Source: Gemmatimonadota bacterium (GTDB lineage: Bacteria; Gemmatimonadota; Gemmatimonadetes; Gemmatimonadales; GWC2-71-9). Taken from it: 47,800 bases of DNA. Each line of letters starts with the position of its first letter. Position 1 is the first letter of the stretch. Below, in pieces: positions 34,999 through 44,233 of the stretch. The stretch is taken from the NCBI GenBank assembly GCA_029262155.1, contig JAJCZW010000150.1:1-47800 (forward strand), in the 5' to 3' direction. The position numbers and the translations under genes are program-made. A model generated the notes under the pieces. That model was not told where the DNA came from. It saw only the letters and a program-made list of their open reading frames with translations, and searched no databases.

Positions 34999-36614
34999 TG
35001 CGTACACTGACGCTTACAGCACTTATCACCACGATGATCGCCGGATCTACCCAGGCGATGCAGATTCGTCATCGTGATGCTCCCCCCTCCCTTCTCGGCC
35101 AGCAGGTACGATCCGCCGTGGCACAGGCTCTCGCCGATGCGCGTGCCAGCCTGGCCGCCGCGGGCCCCTCAATGTTCGGTGTGTCCCAGTCTCTGCAGCG
35201 GCCGGGGCGGGCCCTTCGCCAGCTCCGAGGGAACATGGCCTGGCGTGGCGTTGGGCCCTCACTCCGGATTGGGCCAAGGATATTCGAGCAGAATCCACCA
35301 GTCGCATGGAATCCTCAAGATCCGGCGGATTCTGTCTACCGGGCCGCACGGCAGGCGCTCAACCGGAGTGACTACACCCGCGCCTCGACCCTTTTCGAGC
35401 AGATCCGGAGTCGGTATCCCCGCTCCGGGTATACGCCCGATGCCTTCTACTGGGAGGCGTACGCGAAGTATCGGCTGGGAGGTTCGGGCAACCTCCGACG
35501 GGCGGTCAGCCTCCTGGATGAACAGGCCGACCGACATCCTGATGCAGCAACCCGTGGCGATGGTTCAGCCTTGCTCACGCGCGTACTCGGTGAACTGGCC
35601 CGTCAGGGCGACGAAGACGCATCCCGACGTATCGATGTCGCTGCCCTAGGCGCGGTGGCTCCGACATCGCCACGATCGCCGCGACAACCACGAGTCACCA
35701 CGGGGCGAGCCGATGGATGTCGGGACTCGGACGATGGTGTGCAATCGGCTGCCTTGAATGCGCTCCTCCAGATGGATTCAGAACGAGCCGTCCCGATCCT
35801 CCGCCGCGTACTCGCCCGACGGGACGCCGGGTCGGCCTGCCTGCGACGCCGGGCGGTCTTCATGCTCTCACAACAGGAAACCCCTGAAACCGGCGCGATG
35901 CTCTTGAATGTCGCCAAAACCGATCCCGATCCAGAGGTTCGAAGCCAGGCGGTGTTCTGGCTCTCCGAGGTCGAAGGCGATGCTGCGGTGGAAGCCCTCG
36001 TGAGTATTCTTGGCACCAACACGGATCGCGATCTGCAGGAGCGTGCCGTCTTTGCACTTTCACAACACGAGAGCCCTCGCGCCGACTCCGCCCTCCGAGC
36101 TTATGCCAGCCGCACCGATACACCGAAGGAGACGCGGGAGAAAGCGGTCTTTTGGTTGGGTCAGAGCGAGACCGCGGAAAACGCCACATTTCTCCAGGAC
36201 CTCTTTGGCCGGACTCGCGACGCCAACCTGAAGGAAAGAATTCTCTTCTCTGTCTCCCAAATCGATCGCCCGGAATCCGGACGATGGCTGGTGAGTGTCG
36301 CCAAGAACACCAGCGAATCCACCGAGGTGCGAAAGAAAGCCCTGTTTTGGGCTGGTCAAGCCGACGCCCTCTCAGCCACAGACCTGAGCGGACTCTACGC
36401 GACCATGACGAATCGGGATTTGAAGGAACACCTGATCTTTGTGCTTGCCCAAGCCGACGGGAAAGCGGCACTCGACGAGTTGATCAAGATTGCCCGCACC
36501 GAACGGGACAGTGAGCTGCAGAAGAAGGCAATCTTCTGGCTCTCCCAGTCGGATGACCCTCGCGTGGCTGATGTCCTCGCCGAGTTTCTCGATGTGCAGA
36601 CGAGGAGGCCCTAA
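34998..36614 (+). CDS. Exported TPR-like/HEAT-repeat protein with eight regular repeats
   Basis: 538 residues with a signal peptide (1-20, ending STQA). A region of TPR-like helices (about 108-200, with YTRASTLFEQIRSRYP) and a disordered Pro/Arg segment (220-245) precede a HEAT array from about 250 to 535. Eight copies of a core like VFWLSQ recur near residues 287, 319, 351, 384, 416, 449, 480 and 512, a spacing of about 32. The periplasmic scaffold probably binds a partner protein. The start shares one base with the anti-sigma stop (TGATG). The tight operon suggests it senses or serves the stress controlled by the sigma factor. Confidence 0.85.
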   Translation: MRTLTLTALITTMIAGSTQAMQIRHRDAPPSLLGQQVRSAVAQALADARASLAAAGPSMFGVSQSLQRPGRALRQLRGNMAWRGVGPSLRIGPRIFEQNPPVAWNPQDPADSVYRAARQALNRSDYTRASTLFEQIRSRYPRSGYTPDAFYWEAYAKYRLGGSGNLRRAVSLLDEQADRHPDAATRGDGSALLTRVLGELARQGDEDASRRIDVAALGAVAPTSPRSPRQPRVTTGRADGCRDSDDGVQSAALNALLQMDSERAVPILRRVLARRDAGSACLRRRAVFMLSQQETPETGAMLLNVAKTDPDPEVRSQAVFWLSEVEGDAAVEALVSILGTNTDRDLQERAVFALSQHESPRADSALRAYASRTDTPKETREKAVFWLGQSETAENATFLQDLFGRTRDANLKERILFSVSQIDRPESGRWLVSVAKNTSESTEVRKKALFWAGQADALSATDLSGLYATMTNRDLKEHLIFVLAQADGKAALDELIKIARTERDSELQKKAIFWLSQSDDPRVADVLAEFLDVQTRRP

Positions 36615-37384
36615 TGCCATCGACACACCTCCCCACTGCGTTACTAACGTTCGCCACCATCACCTTGGTCTCGACGCCACAGTTGTCCGCGCAGAGCATC
36701 GAGACGCGGATCACCGCGGTCGGCACCGGGACGGTCCATCTGAGCTATGCAGCCCGGGAAGGGGTTTGCGGGAACGGCCGCAACATCTCCACCCATGATC
36801 GGAGTGATGAGAGGGAATTCGATTGTGAGGCAGGCCCCGTTCGCGTGAGCATCTCCGTCGACGACGGCGTTGTGACCCGGGCCCGGACCTATGTCGGCGG
36901 TCGGTGGCGAACCACTGGCGATCGCGTCACTGATTTGGGAAGCGTCTCGGCTCCTGCCGCAGCTCGCGGCCTGATCGATCTCGCCGAACGGGGAGACGCT
37001 GGAGGTGATGACTTGGTCTTCGCGGCATCGATCGCTGACAGCGTCGTCATCTGGCCTGACCTCCTGAGAATCGCTCGCCGGGCGACCCTTCCCAGCAAGA
37101 CTCGAACAAGTGCGGTCTTTTGGATCAGCCAGTCTGCCGGCGACGCGGCGACCCGAGGACTCGCCGACTTGGCGGGCGACGAGGCCCAGGACCGTGATGT
37201 CCGGGAACATGCTGTCTTTGGCCTCTCACAGCTCCCAGACAACCAAGGGGTCCCGATCCTGCTCCAGGTCGCTCGGTCCAACCGGGACCCGCAAATCCGG
37301 CGGAAGGCGATCTTCTGGTTGGGCCAGTCGGAAGATGCTCGCGCACTGGCCTTCTTCGAAGAAGTTTTGCTGGGGAAAAGCTAA
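36614..37384 (+). CDS. Exported HEAT-repeat protein, smaller partner
   Basis: 256 residues with a signal peptide (1-27, cut after LSAQ). The N-terminal 110 residues are beta-rich, with two Cys (52 and 71) that could form a disulfide. The C-terminal half has three HEAT repeats with the same core as the neighbouring protein (AVFWISQ near 167, AVFGLSQ near 200, AIFWLGQ near 232). Its ATG shares one base with the previous stop (TAATG at 36612-36616). The two probably arose from a shared ancestor and may bind each other or the same target. Confidence 0.83.
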   Translation: MPSTHLPTALLTFATITLVSTPQLSAQSIETRITAVGTGTVHLSYAAREGVCGNGRNISTHDRSDEREFDCEAGPVRVSISVDDGVVTRARTYVGGRWRTTGDRVTDLGSVSAPAAARGLIDLAERGDAGGDDLVFAASIADSVVIWPDLLRIARRATLPSKTRTSAVFWISQSAGDAATRGLADLAGDEAQDRDVREHAVFGLSQLPDNQGVPILLQVARSNRDPQIRRKAIFWLGQSEDARALAFFEEVLLGKS

Positions 37385-37449
37385 GGCGGGGAACCTCCAG
37401 CCAGACGCATAACCTCTGTTATTACAATGCCTTAGCGAAAGAACCCGCA

Positions 37450-37496
37450 CCGGTGGCGGATTGAAACATTCGATCCCGCCACCGGAGGCGTTATTT
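37450..37496 (+). terminator. Hairpin terminator after the HEAT-repeat operon
   Basis: CCGGTGGCGG (37450-37459) and CCGCCACCGG (37476-37485) form a perfect ten-base stem with a 16-base loop, followed six bases later by TTATTTT. It lies 65 bases past the stop of the smaller HEAT gene. The loop is long, so efficiency is uncertain. Confidence 0.5.
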
Positions 37497-37506
37497 TGCG
37501 TCTAGC

Positions 37507-37522
37507 CGTCGGTCGACCGACG
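37507..37522. repeat. 16-base perfect palindrome upstream of the S41 protease gene
   Basis: CGTCGGTCGACCGACG is fully self-complementary. It lies 128 bases before the protease ATG, after the terminator hairpin. It may be an operator or another transcript-end structure; no regulator is adjacent. Confidence 0.35.
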
Positions 37523-37649
37523 TCGGCAGATCCCCTCGCCCAACCAAGGCGTGTTCGAGGAGGGTGGTGCAAACGTCCTCAGAATCCCTGGACGCCACCA
37601 TCTCGTAGGGTGTGATCACGGTACGAACTTGACTGAGTGGAGCAACCGA

Positions 37650-39257
37650 ATGACACGAAAGACCTGGCTGACGATTGGAGCACTCACTCTCTTTCCGCTC
37701 GCGGCTGGAGCCTTCATGCTCCAGAGCACCGCACCCGACGCGCCCCGATCCACCGAGGAGGGTGCTCGGCTTTTTAAGCAGGTGTTGGCCCATATCCGAG
37801 ACAACGCAGTCGACTCCCTGACCGACGCGCAGATCTATGAAAACGCTGCTCGCGGGCTGGTCGAGAGCCTGAACGATCCCTACGCCGATCTGTATTCTCC
37901 TGCGCAATTGGCATCGTTCCAGCGAAACACATTGGGGAATAATTACGGTGGCGTTGGCATGCGGATTGAAGATCAAAAGGGCCTCATCACCGTGGCCCAA
38001 GTCTTCCCCAATACGCCGGGCGAGGGGGCGGGTGTACTCTCCGGCGACCGCATCCTAACGGTCGACACGACGGACGTCACCGGGCTGCCTCTCGACAAGG
38101 TCTCCAGCCTTCTCACCGGGAAGCCAGGCACGAAGGTCACAGTCGCCTTCGGTCGCGAGGGAATCCCCGAGCCGATCATGGCGGAAATCACCCGAGCGGT
38201 GATCCGAGTTCCGGCAGTCCCCTTCGCACTCCACCTGACCCCTGAGATCGGATACGTCTCCCTTCAGCGGTTCAATCAATCGGCGGCCCAGGACATCAAT
38301 GATGCCATCCGGCGTCTTCGCCGCGAAGGGGCAAGTTCATTTGTGCTCGACGTTCGAGGGAATCCGGGGGGCGACCTGGAGCAGGCCCTTCAGATCGGCG
38401 ACCTCTTCCTCCCACCCGGACAGGAGATTGCCCGGGTGCGTCACCGGGGGAAGGATCCGGAGGTCTACCGGGCCAAGCGTCCGTCGATTATCGACAGCCT
38501 TTCGTTTGTCGTGTTGGTCGACGGGTTCTCAGCCTCGGCGTCAGAGATCGTCGCGGGGACGCTCCAAGATCATGACCGGGCCCTCGTCATCGGCACCCCC
38601 TCTTTCGGCAAAGGATTGGTCCAGACCCTCTTCCCCCTGCAGGACGGTTGGGCGATTAAACTGACAACCGGCAAGTGGTACACCCCCAGCGGTCGCTCGA
38701 TTCAGGGAGAGCACAAGCAGTTGGCCGATGGCCGATTCGTCGAATTCGAGCAGGATACGAGCGAGACCGATTTCACCAAACGCCAGCGGCCTGTCTTCAC
38801 ATCCGATGCTGGTCGAACCGTCTACGGTGGCGGTGGTGTGACGCCAGACATGATCATCCGCCAGGACACAACGACAACCGCCGAGCGAGAGTTCCTCCGG
38901 AAGGTCGGGTCAAAGTCGCAGCAGATCTATCTCTCGATTTACGGCGTGGCGCTCGAGCAGAAGGGGAAAACTCCCTACGACTTCACGGTCCGACCCACCT
39001 GGCGCGATGAGTTGTACACTCGCTTCCAAGAGGCTGGCGTCGATGTCGATCGCGCGACCTTCGACGCGGTGCAGCCGATGGTCGATCGGCTCCTGGAACA
39101 GCGGGTTGCCAGCTTGGCATTCGGTGACTCACTCGCGTTCCGTCGATCCGTCCGGTACGACGCCCAGGTCAGGAAGGCGATTGAGATGCTCAGCCGAGGC
39201 TCGTCCCAGCGAGAGTTACTAGCCTTGGCCGGTCGACCCGAGGTGACCAAACAGTAG
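37650..39257 (+). CDS. S41-family C-terminal processing protease with PDZ domain
   Basis: 535 residues. An N-terminal hydrophobic segment (1-22) directs export or anchors it. A helical cap, a PDZ domain (about 95-170) and the S41 catalytic core follow. The nucleophile Ser is in VDGFSASASEIVAG and the catalytic Lys in SFGKGLVQ. A 150-residue C-terminal extension, partly helical, is longer than in CtpA of E. coli relatives. It would trim periplasmic or membrane proteins. GGAG lies eight bases before the chosen ATG. It converges on a lipoprotein gene, with one base between the stops. Confidence 0.93.
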   Translation: MTRKTWLTIGALTLFPLAAGAFMLQSTAPDAPRSTEEGARLFKQVLAHIRDNAVDSLTDAQIYENAARGLVESLNDPYADLYSPAQLASFQRNTLGNNYGGVGMRIEDQKGLITVAQVFPNTPGEGAGVLSGDRILTVDTTDVTGLPLDKVSSLLTGKPGTKVTVAFGREGIPEPIMAEITRAVIRVPAVPFALHLTPEIGYVSLQRFNQSAAQDINDAIRRLRREGASSFVLDVRGNPGGDLEQALQIGDLFLPPGQEIARVRHRGKDPEVYRAKRPSIIDSLSFVVLVDGFSASASEIVAGTLQDHDRALVIGTPSFGKGLVQTLFPLQDGWAIKLTTGKWYTPSGRSIQGEHKQLADGRFVEFEQDTSETDFTKRQRPVFTSDAGRTVYGGGGVTPDMIIRQDTTTTAEREFLRKVGSKSQQIYLSIYGVALEQKGKTPYDFTVRPTWRDELYTRFQEAGVDVDRATFDAVQPMVDRLLEQRVASLAFGDSLAFRRSVRYDAQVRKAIEMLSRGSSQRELLALAGRPEVTKQ

Positions 39258-39258
39258 C

Positions 39259-39864
39259 CTACGGCCTCCGCCGACCATGGATGCGATACACCTCCGTCCA
39301 GTTGGTGTCGGACAGTTGCCGCTCCATCTTCCATTCGAAGGTGGAATCGGTCATCGCAAAGAATGTAATCCGAGACACTGGACCACTCCCCTTCGACTCC
39401 ATGACCAAACTGGAGTCGACCGCATGGGCAGTAAACTCCGCGATGGTCGGTCCCAAATTATTCGTCCACGCAAGCTCCCACCGCGCCTCTTTCGGATTAT
39501 AGATTCGCAGGTTGGTCCCGAACTGACGTTGAGCTGAGTCGGGAACCTCCACCGAAAGCGCCGGCGCAATCCAGTCGTCCTGGATGGCCCAACCATCCAG
39601 CGCGTAGTACCAATGCCACTCGGCACCCTGACCCTGGGTCCATTCACCGTCCGTCCCGAGTGTTTCATCCGCAATATCCCATGATCCCACGAGCCGCCCG
39701 AACTGTGCCGTCTCAGGTGGGGCCTTGGGGTTGGGTGAGGTTGCCCGGAAGCTCGGCGAGGGAAGCTGCTGCGGCTCACTCGCTGGAGCTTCCGGGGATC
39801 CGCATGCTGCGAGGGATGCAACGGCAACCGCAGATAGCAACCCCGCCGCAGGGAAAAACGCCAT
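39259..39864 (-). CDS. Lipoprotein, DUF1579-like
   Basis: 201 residues. A signal peptide ends in a clear lipobox (SLAAC, Cys21), followed by a Pro/Ser-rich linker (22-52). The beta-rich domain (RLVGSWDIADETLGTDGEW, EWHWYYALDGWAIQDDW) resembles DUF1579-type lipocalin-like proteins, whose function is unknown. GGAGA precedes the ATG. The gene diverges from the surface-repeat gene across about 220 bases. Confidence 0.8.
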   Translation of the reverse strand: MAFFPAAGLLSAVAVASLAACGSPEAPASEPQQLPSPSFRATSPNPKAPPETAQFGRLVGSWDIADETLGTDGEWTQGQGAEWHWYYALDGWAIQDDWIAPALSVEVPDSAQRQFGTNLRIYNPKEARWELAWTNNLGPTIAEFTAHAVDSSLVMESKGSGPVSRITFFAMTDSTFEWKMERQLSDTNWTEVYRIHGRRRP

Positions 39865-40087
39865 TTTGTCTCCAAGTTTAGACTAGATGTGCCAATGGAT
39901 GGACACTCGAGATTAGGTCACGGAAGGCTGTCCGTCCAATGGGGCGGGGTGAAACGCTGTCGGTGGGGACCAGCCGTGATGCCGGCCCATCAGACCCTGC
40001 CGGTGTGGATCTTGCTCCACCGCCGTGTGGGACTGCAGTCATTCGATGCGTCTTCTAATCAAGACTTACCCTCAGACAGGAGTTTCT

Positions 40088-40618
40088 GTGCGCCTCTCGA
40101 TCGCTGTCAGTACCGCCCTCCTCGGGCTCATCGCGTCTTCTCAGTCGGTGCAAGCTCAGGAGAAGCACCCATTTCAGATCAGCCTGATTACTCCAGCGCA
40201 AATTGTCAAAGCAGAGGATGCCATCGGGGGAATTCGGTTGAACTTGATCTACGGACGCAACGCCTACTTCGAAGGTCTCGATGTTGGACTCATTAATCAC
40301 ACCACCTCAGGGACATCCAAAGGGCTCCAGATCGGCATCGTGGGTCTGGTCGAACACGATTTTGTCGGCGTGCAGAACAACTTTGTCAACGTGGTGGAAG
40401 GAAAGTTCGAAGGGTTCCAGTATGGGCTCTACAATGGGACGGAGACCGGCGGGGGATTCCAACTTGGGCTGGTGAATACTGCCCAGAACTTCAAGGGACT
40501 CCAGATTGGTCTTGTCAACTACGCTCGGCAGTTACACGGTCTGCAGATCGGGCTGGTCAACGTCATCAGTCAGGACGGAGCCTTTCCCGTCTTCCCGATT
40601 GTGAACTGGTCGTTCTAA
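40088..40618 (+). CDS. Surface-repeat outer-membrane protein, LA_2272-like
   Basis: 176 residues with a signal peptide (ending QAQ). The mature part is made of repeats of 15-20 residues with a core like GLQIGLVN: GLDVGLIN, GLQIGIVG, GVQNNFVN, GFQYGLYN, GFQLGLVN, GLQIGLVN, GLQIGLVN. This resembles the LA_2272-type surface repeat family and should form beta strands at or in the outer membrane. The GTG start follows CAGGAG by five bases; the longer frame from 40025 has no site. The chain ends in Phe. Confidence 0.8.
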   Translation: MRLSIAVSTALLGLIASSQSVQAQEKHPFQISLITPAQIVKAEDAIGGIRLNLIYGRNAYFEGLDVGLINHTTSGTSKGLQIGIVGLVEHDFVGVQNNFVNVVEGKFEGFQYGLYNGTETGGGFQLGLVNTAQNFKGLQIGLVNYARQLHGLQIGLVNVISQDGAFPVFPIVNWSF

Positions 40619-40626
40619 CGCCGGAC

Positions 40627-40665
40627 CCGGTCGGTAGGGAGCTGGGTAACGCTCCCACCGATCGG
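40627..40665. terminator. Bidirectional hairpin terminator between convergent genes
   Basis: Arms 40627-40642 and 40651-40665 pair over 15 positions with one bulged A (40636) and one G-U pair, around an eight-base loop. It fills most of the 57-base gap between the surface-repeat gene (plus) and the DUF4175 gene (minus). No long T run follows in either direction. Confidence 0.6.
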
Positions 40666-40675
40666 CACCTCACAC

Positions 40676-43600
40676 TTACGGGCGAGGCGGATTTTTTCGG
40701 GCGAGCGATCGATAGTACTCCGCGACCGCATCACGGAAGCCAGCCGGGACTCGGTCGGCACCCGTCGCGACCGGACCGGCGGTTTCACCATAGACAGTCC
40801 TCCGAAGAACAAATTCGAAGTTCTTGAGCGCCTCCAACGCTGAGGCTTGTAACCGTACCACTGCCTCAGGGTCGCGATAGGCATTGGGCGACTCAAGCGC
40901 TCGGAGACCCTCGATCACCCGGTTGAGATCGGCTGGGTCGATCCCTTCCGCTTCCAACGCGCGTCGGACAGAATCGATCGCCGAACGCTGGGCCCCAAAC
41001 TCTCTCCCAAACTGACGAGCTTGTTCGGGAGTGATCAGCCCAGGCCGTCCACGTCCGTCGGCATTGGGCTGCCCCGGCCCACCGGGCTGACCTCCACGGG
41101 CATTGCCCTGCCCCCCATTTGGTGTGCCATTGCCAGCCCTACCTCCCTGCCCTGGCTGCCCCTGCGAACCTTGGCCAGGCTGTCCCTGACCCTCACGCGC
41201 CCCTGCCCCCCCCCCCTCCTGGTTCTTTCCGGGCTGACCATCTCTCGCCGTCGATTGTCCTTGGGCTTGTTCGGTTCGATCCTGCAGCGACTGTAGCGCG
41301 CGGCGGACGTCGCCGGTGCGGTCGAGTGCCCGGCCGATGCGTCGTTCATCCGGTTCCGCGACCGACCCTGCCGCTTGGGCGAGTTTGTCGCGGACATCTT
41401 CGAGGTTCGACGCGATCTGATTCTCGAACGCGTTGGCGTATTCCGCCGATGCCCCTCGGAGCAATCCTTTGGAGAACCGAATCTTGTCGGCGATTCGGTT
41501 GTCCCGAACCGCTCCGGCAGCTTCTGCGACCCGACGCGCTGCCTCACCTTGATCCCGTCGTGCGTCTCGGCCGAGCCGGTCGAGTGTACCCTCTAACGCA
41601 TTGACGGCCGAGGCGAGGGAGTCTTTTCGCTCCATCAGTTGAGCCACCTGTTGGGGATCAGCCGCTTCTTGCTGGCGCAATCGCTCTACATCCTTGGCAA
41701 TACCTTCTTGCCGATTGAGCAGTTGATCCACTTGGTCGGTCGCGCCCCGCATCTCCTGTTGAAGGCGCTCGGTTCGTCCATTCTCCAACCGTCGTGTGGC
41801 TTCACGTATGCGCTCCAATGCCCGCTCACCGGCAGCCTGCCCACCATCACCACCACTGGCGGCGGCTCGACGCATATCGCGGGCGGCTTCTTGGAGCTGC
41901 CGGACGGACTGATTGAGTTCGTCTGAACGTTGCTCTCGCGCCAGGCGTTCGAGTTGTCGCGCCAGCTCCTCCGCCTGTTCTGCCAGCTGTCGTTGTGCAT
42001 CTCGTGATGCCGATCCACTACCGCCGCGCTGTCCCTGTGCCCCGCCACCGCCACCGCCACCCTGCTGCGTGCTCTGCTGAAGCTGCTGGGCGCCACGTTG
42101 CAAGCGCTCGTTTTCCTGTTGCTGCCGGGCGGCCAGTTGACGGAGCCGTTCAGCGGCTTCGTCCTCTTGGGCCTGACGTTGCTCCCGTTCTCCTCGTTCA
42201 ACCGTCTCGTACTGGTTCCTGAGCTTGTCGGTCTCCAACTCGAAGAGATCGGCGAGTTCTTCGGCATTCGCCTGGCCCCCACCGCCACCACCACCGCCGC
42301 CACCTTGACTCACTTGGACTTCCCTGAATGCCGCTTCCGCCCGTTGCAAATGTTGTAGCGCCTTCTGCTCCGGTGGCAACGCGTCATCTGGTTTGCGAAC
42401 CCCGAGCTGCTCTTCAGCCGCCTTCATTTGCGGAAGGGCAGCCTTGAGTTCCGACGCGACGATCTGGTACACGGAGTCGGCCCCTACCGAGATGCGATCG
42501 CTCAACCTGCTGGCGAGGTTCGTGACCTGCTCCTTCAAGCGGCCTTGGGACAGGGCAAGGGTCGCCAGGTCCTCGTGAAGTTGTTTTTCGGTGGCGGTTG
42601 TCCGATCACGCTGTACCTTGAAGGTGCCGGCCACGATCTGGCGTTGCCGCTCGGAGAATCCTTCGGGGGACGCACCACCTTGATTACCACCCTGCTGCTC
42701 GGCTTGGCGATACTCCAACCCGAACGGTCGGACCTGCATGAAGTAGATGTCACTGGTCACCGTCCGACCGGCGCCGGAGGGGCCCTCCTCACTGGCGGTG
42801 GCGTAGTAGGAGATGAGATCGCCGGGGGCAAGCTCAAACTCTTCCAAGAAGAAGGTGTAACCGCCACTGACTTCCGCGCGTCGTGCTGCGGTTGACGGAT
42901 GGAGCACAACCGTATCTTCGGCTTCTCCGTTGACCCGATACACCAGGGTGAGCGATCGAATCGCGTAATCATCTCGGGCGACCGCCTCCGCAAAGACTTC
43001 TTCCACCGCCGTGACCCGGATATCTCGCCCGGGGGTCTTGAAAGAGATCGTCGGGCGGTGATCGTCGAGCGGATCGATCCGGTACTCGAGGGAGGCCGGA
43101 ACCCAGACGCCGTTAGCGGCGAGGAGTTCGATGCGGTAGTGCTCGGCTGCAGTCACGGCGAACGTGCCCTCGAGGGTGGTAGAGTCGGCCGGTGTGAGGG
43201 CAATCGTATCCTTCGTCCCCAGGAGAATCCGCCCTTCCCCAACGACCATCGTGGGTGTGGCAATCAGCGTAACCTTGGTGCCGAGTGGTGCGGCAATATC
43301 GCCACCGCGCTCGATCCGTTCGGTGCCGAGCCCGGTGTAGGTCGGATATCGCAGGAGGAGATCGATGTTGTCGACATAGGGAAGATCGGTCACCCCGATA
43401 TGGAAGACCGGTGAACTGACGCCACCGGCTTCGACCAGATACTCCATCGGCTCCTGAAGGTCAAAGAGACGAAATCCGTACCCCGCGGAATCGGTGGGCT
43501 CCATCGCGACGCGATCCCAATCCTGCCGATCGATCGGGCGGAAGAGGAGGATGACGCGCTCCGACGTGAACCCGCGGAGCATCGCCTCCACATCGAGAGC

Positions 43601-44218
43601 GCCGCCTTTGGGCACCTCGATATCACCTGGCGTGACGAAGACGGCGAACGGCGCTTCGGCCGCGGCATCCGACCACGGAACGAACAGCACTTGGGCCGCT
43701 TGTTTGAGGAGCGGTGGCCCGGCAAGAAAGAGCACCGCAGCCGCGCTTACGGCGAAAGCCAACGCACTCCCAAACCGTCGGAGCGGCGTACGATCGATCG
43801 ACCGACCCTCGTCGAGGTCTTGGGTGCGAGCCACCGCCTGCGCGACAAGACGGTCGACCAGGGCAGGTGCCGTGGCATCTCCTTCGGTACTCTCGATGGC
43901 ACTGATGAGTACTTCGTGCAAATCGGGCTCATGTTCCTCGATATAAAGCGCGACCCGGGCATCGGACGTTCTTCGAAGGAGTGGGAGTGCCACCGCCCAA
44001 ACGAGTAACGCGACGACGGCCACGTAGGCCACGATACGGGCGGCGAGGATGGCACCGGGAGCGAAGTGGGCCTGATCCAAACCGAACCCGGCCACAAGCA
44101 CCGCGGCCACCGTGCCAGCGGTCAGCAACAAGAGTCCGCGCAAGACGAGTCGCAGGCGCCAGCGACGGCGAACCGTCGCAATGATGGAACGGAGATCTTC
44201 GTGGCGCGTCCAGGTCAT
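40676..44218 (-). CDS. Large DUF4175-family membrane protein
   Basis: 1180 residues. Two membrane helices near the N-terminus (about 23-45 and 58-78) and a third (about 148-172) are followed by a beta-rich periplasmic region (about 190-500) with Ig-like strands. A long helical, Gln/Glu/Arg-rich coiled-coil region (about 520-960) has glycine runs, then a Gly/Gln/Pro-rich low-complexity tail (about 990-1075) and a helical end. DUF4175 has no established function. The ATG follows GAGGAGAG. It is the last gene of the MoxR-DUF58-BatA cluster, so it probably acts with that chaperone/vWA system. A run of 11 G lies in the tail (41206-41216). Confidence 0.88.
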   Translation of the reverse strand: MTWTRHEDLRSIIATVRRRWRLRLVLRGLLLLTAGTVAAVLVAGFGLDQAHFAPGAILAARIVAYVAVVALLVWAVALPLLRRTSDARVALYIEEHEPDLHEVLISAIESTEGDATAPALVDRLVAQAVARTQDLDEGRSIDRTPLRRFGSALAFAVSAAAVLFLAGPPLLKQAAQVLFVPWSDAAAEAPFAVFVTPGDIEVPKGGALDVEAMLRGFTSERVILLFRPIDRQDWDRVAMEPTDSAGYGFRLFDLQEPMEYLVEAGGVSSPVFHIGVTDLPYVDNIDLLLRYPTYTGLGTERIERGGDIAAPLGTKVTLIATPTMVVGEGRILLGTKDTIALTPADSTTLEGTFAVTAAEHYRIELLAANGVWVPASLEYRIDPLDDHRPTISFKTPGRDIRVTAVEEVFAEAVARDDYAIRSLTLVYRVNGEAEDTVVLHPSTAARRAEVSGGYTFFLEEFELAPGDLISYYATASEEGPSGAGRTVTSDIYFMQVRPFGLEYRQAEQQGGNQGGASPEGFSERQRQIVAGTFKVQRDRTTATEKQLHEDLATLALSQGRLKEQVTNLASRLSDRISVGADSVYQIVASELKAALPQMKAAEEQLGVRKPDDALPPEQKALQHLQRAEAAFREVQVSQGGGGGGGGGGQANAEELADLFELETDKLRNQYETVERGEREQRQAQEDEAAERLRQLAARQQQENERLQRGAQQLQQSTQQGGGGGGGAQGQRGGSGSASRDAQRQLAEQAEELARQLERLAREQRSDELNQSVRQLQEAARDMRRAAASGGDGGQAAGERALERIREATRRLENGRTERLQQEMRGATDQVDQLLNRQEGIAKDVERLRQQEAADPQQVAQLMERKDSLASAVNALEGTLDRLGRDARRDQGEAARRVAEAAGAVRDNRIADKIRFSKGLLRGASAEYANAFENQIASNLEDVRDKLAQAAGSVAEPDERRIGRALDRTGDVRRALQSLQDRTEQAQGQSTARDGQPGKNQEGGGAGAREGQGQPGQGSQGQPGQGGRAGNGTPNGGQGNARGGQPGGPGQPNADGRGRPGLITPEQARQFGREFGAQRSAIDSVRRALEAEGIDPADLNRVIEGLRALESPNAYRDPEAVVRLQASALEALKNFEFVLRRTVYGETAGPVATGADRVPAGFRDAVAEYYRSLARKNPPRP

Positions 44219-44233
44219 GTTGCTCTCCTCATC

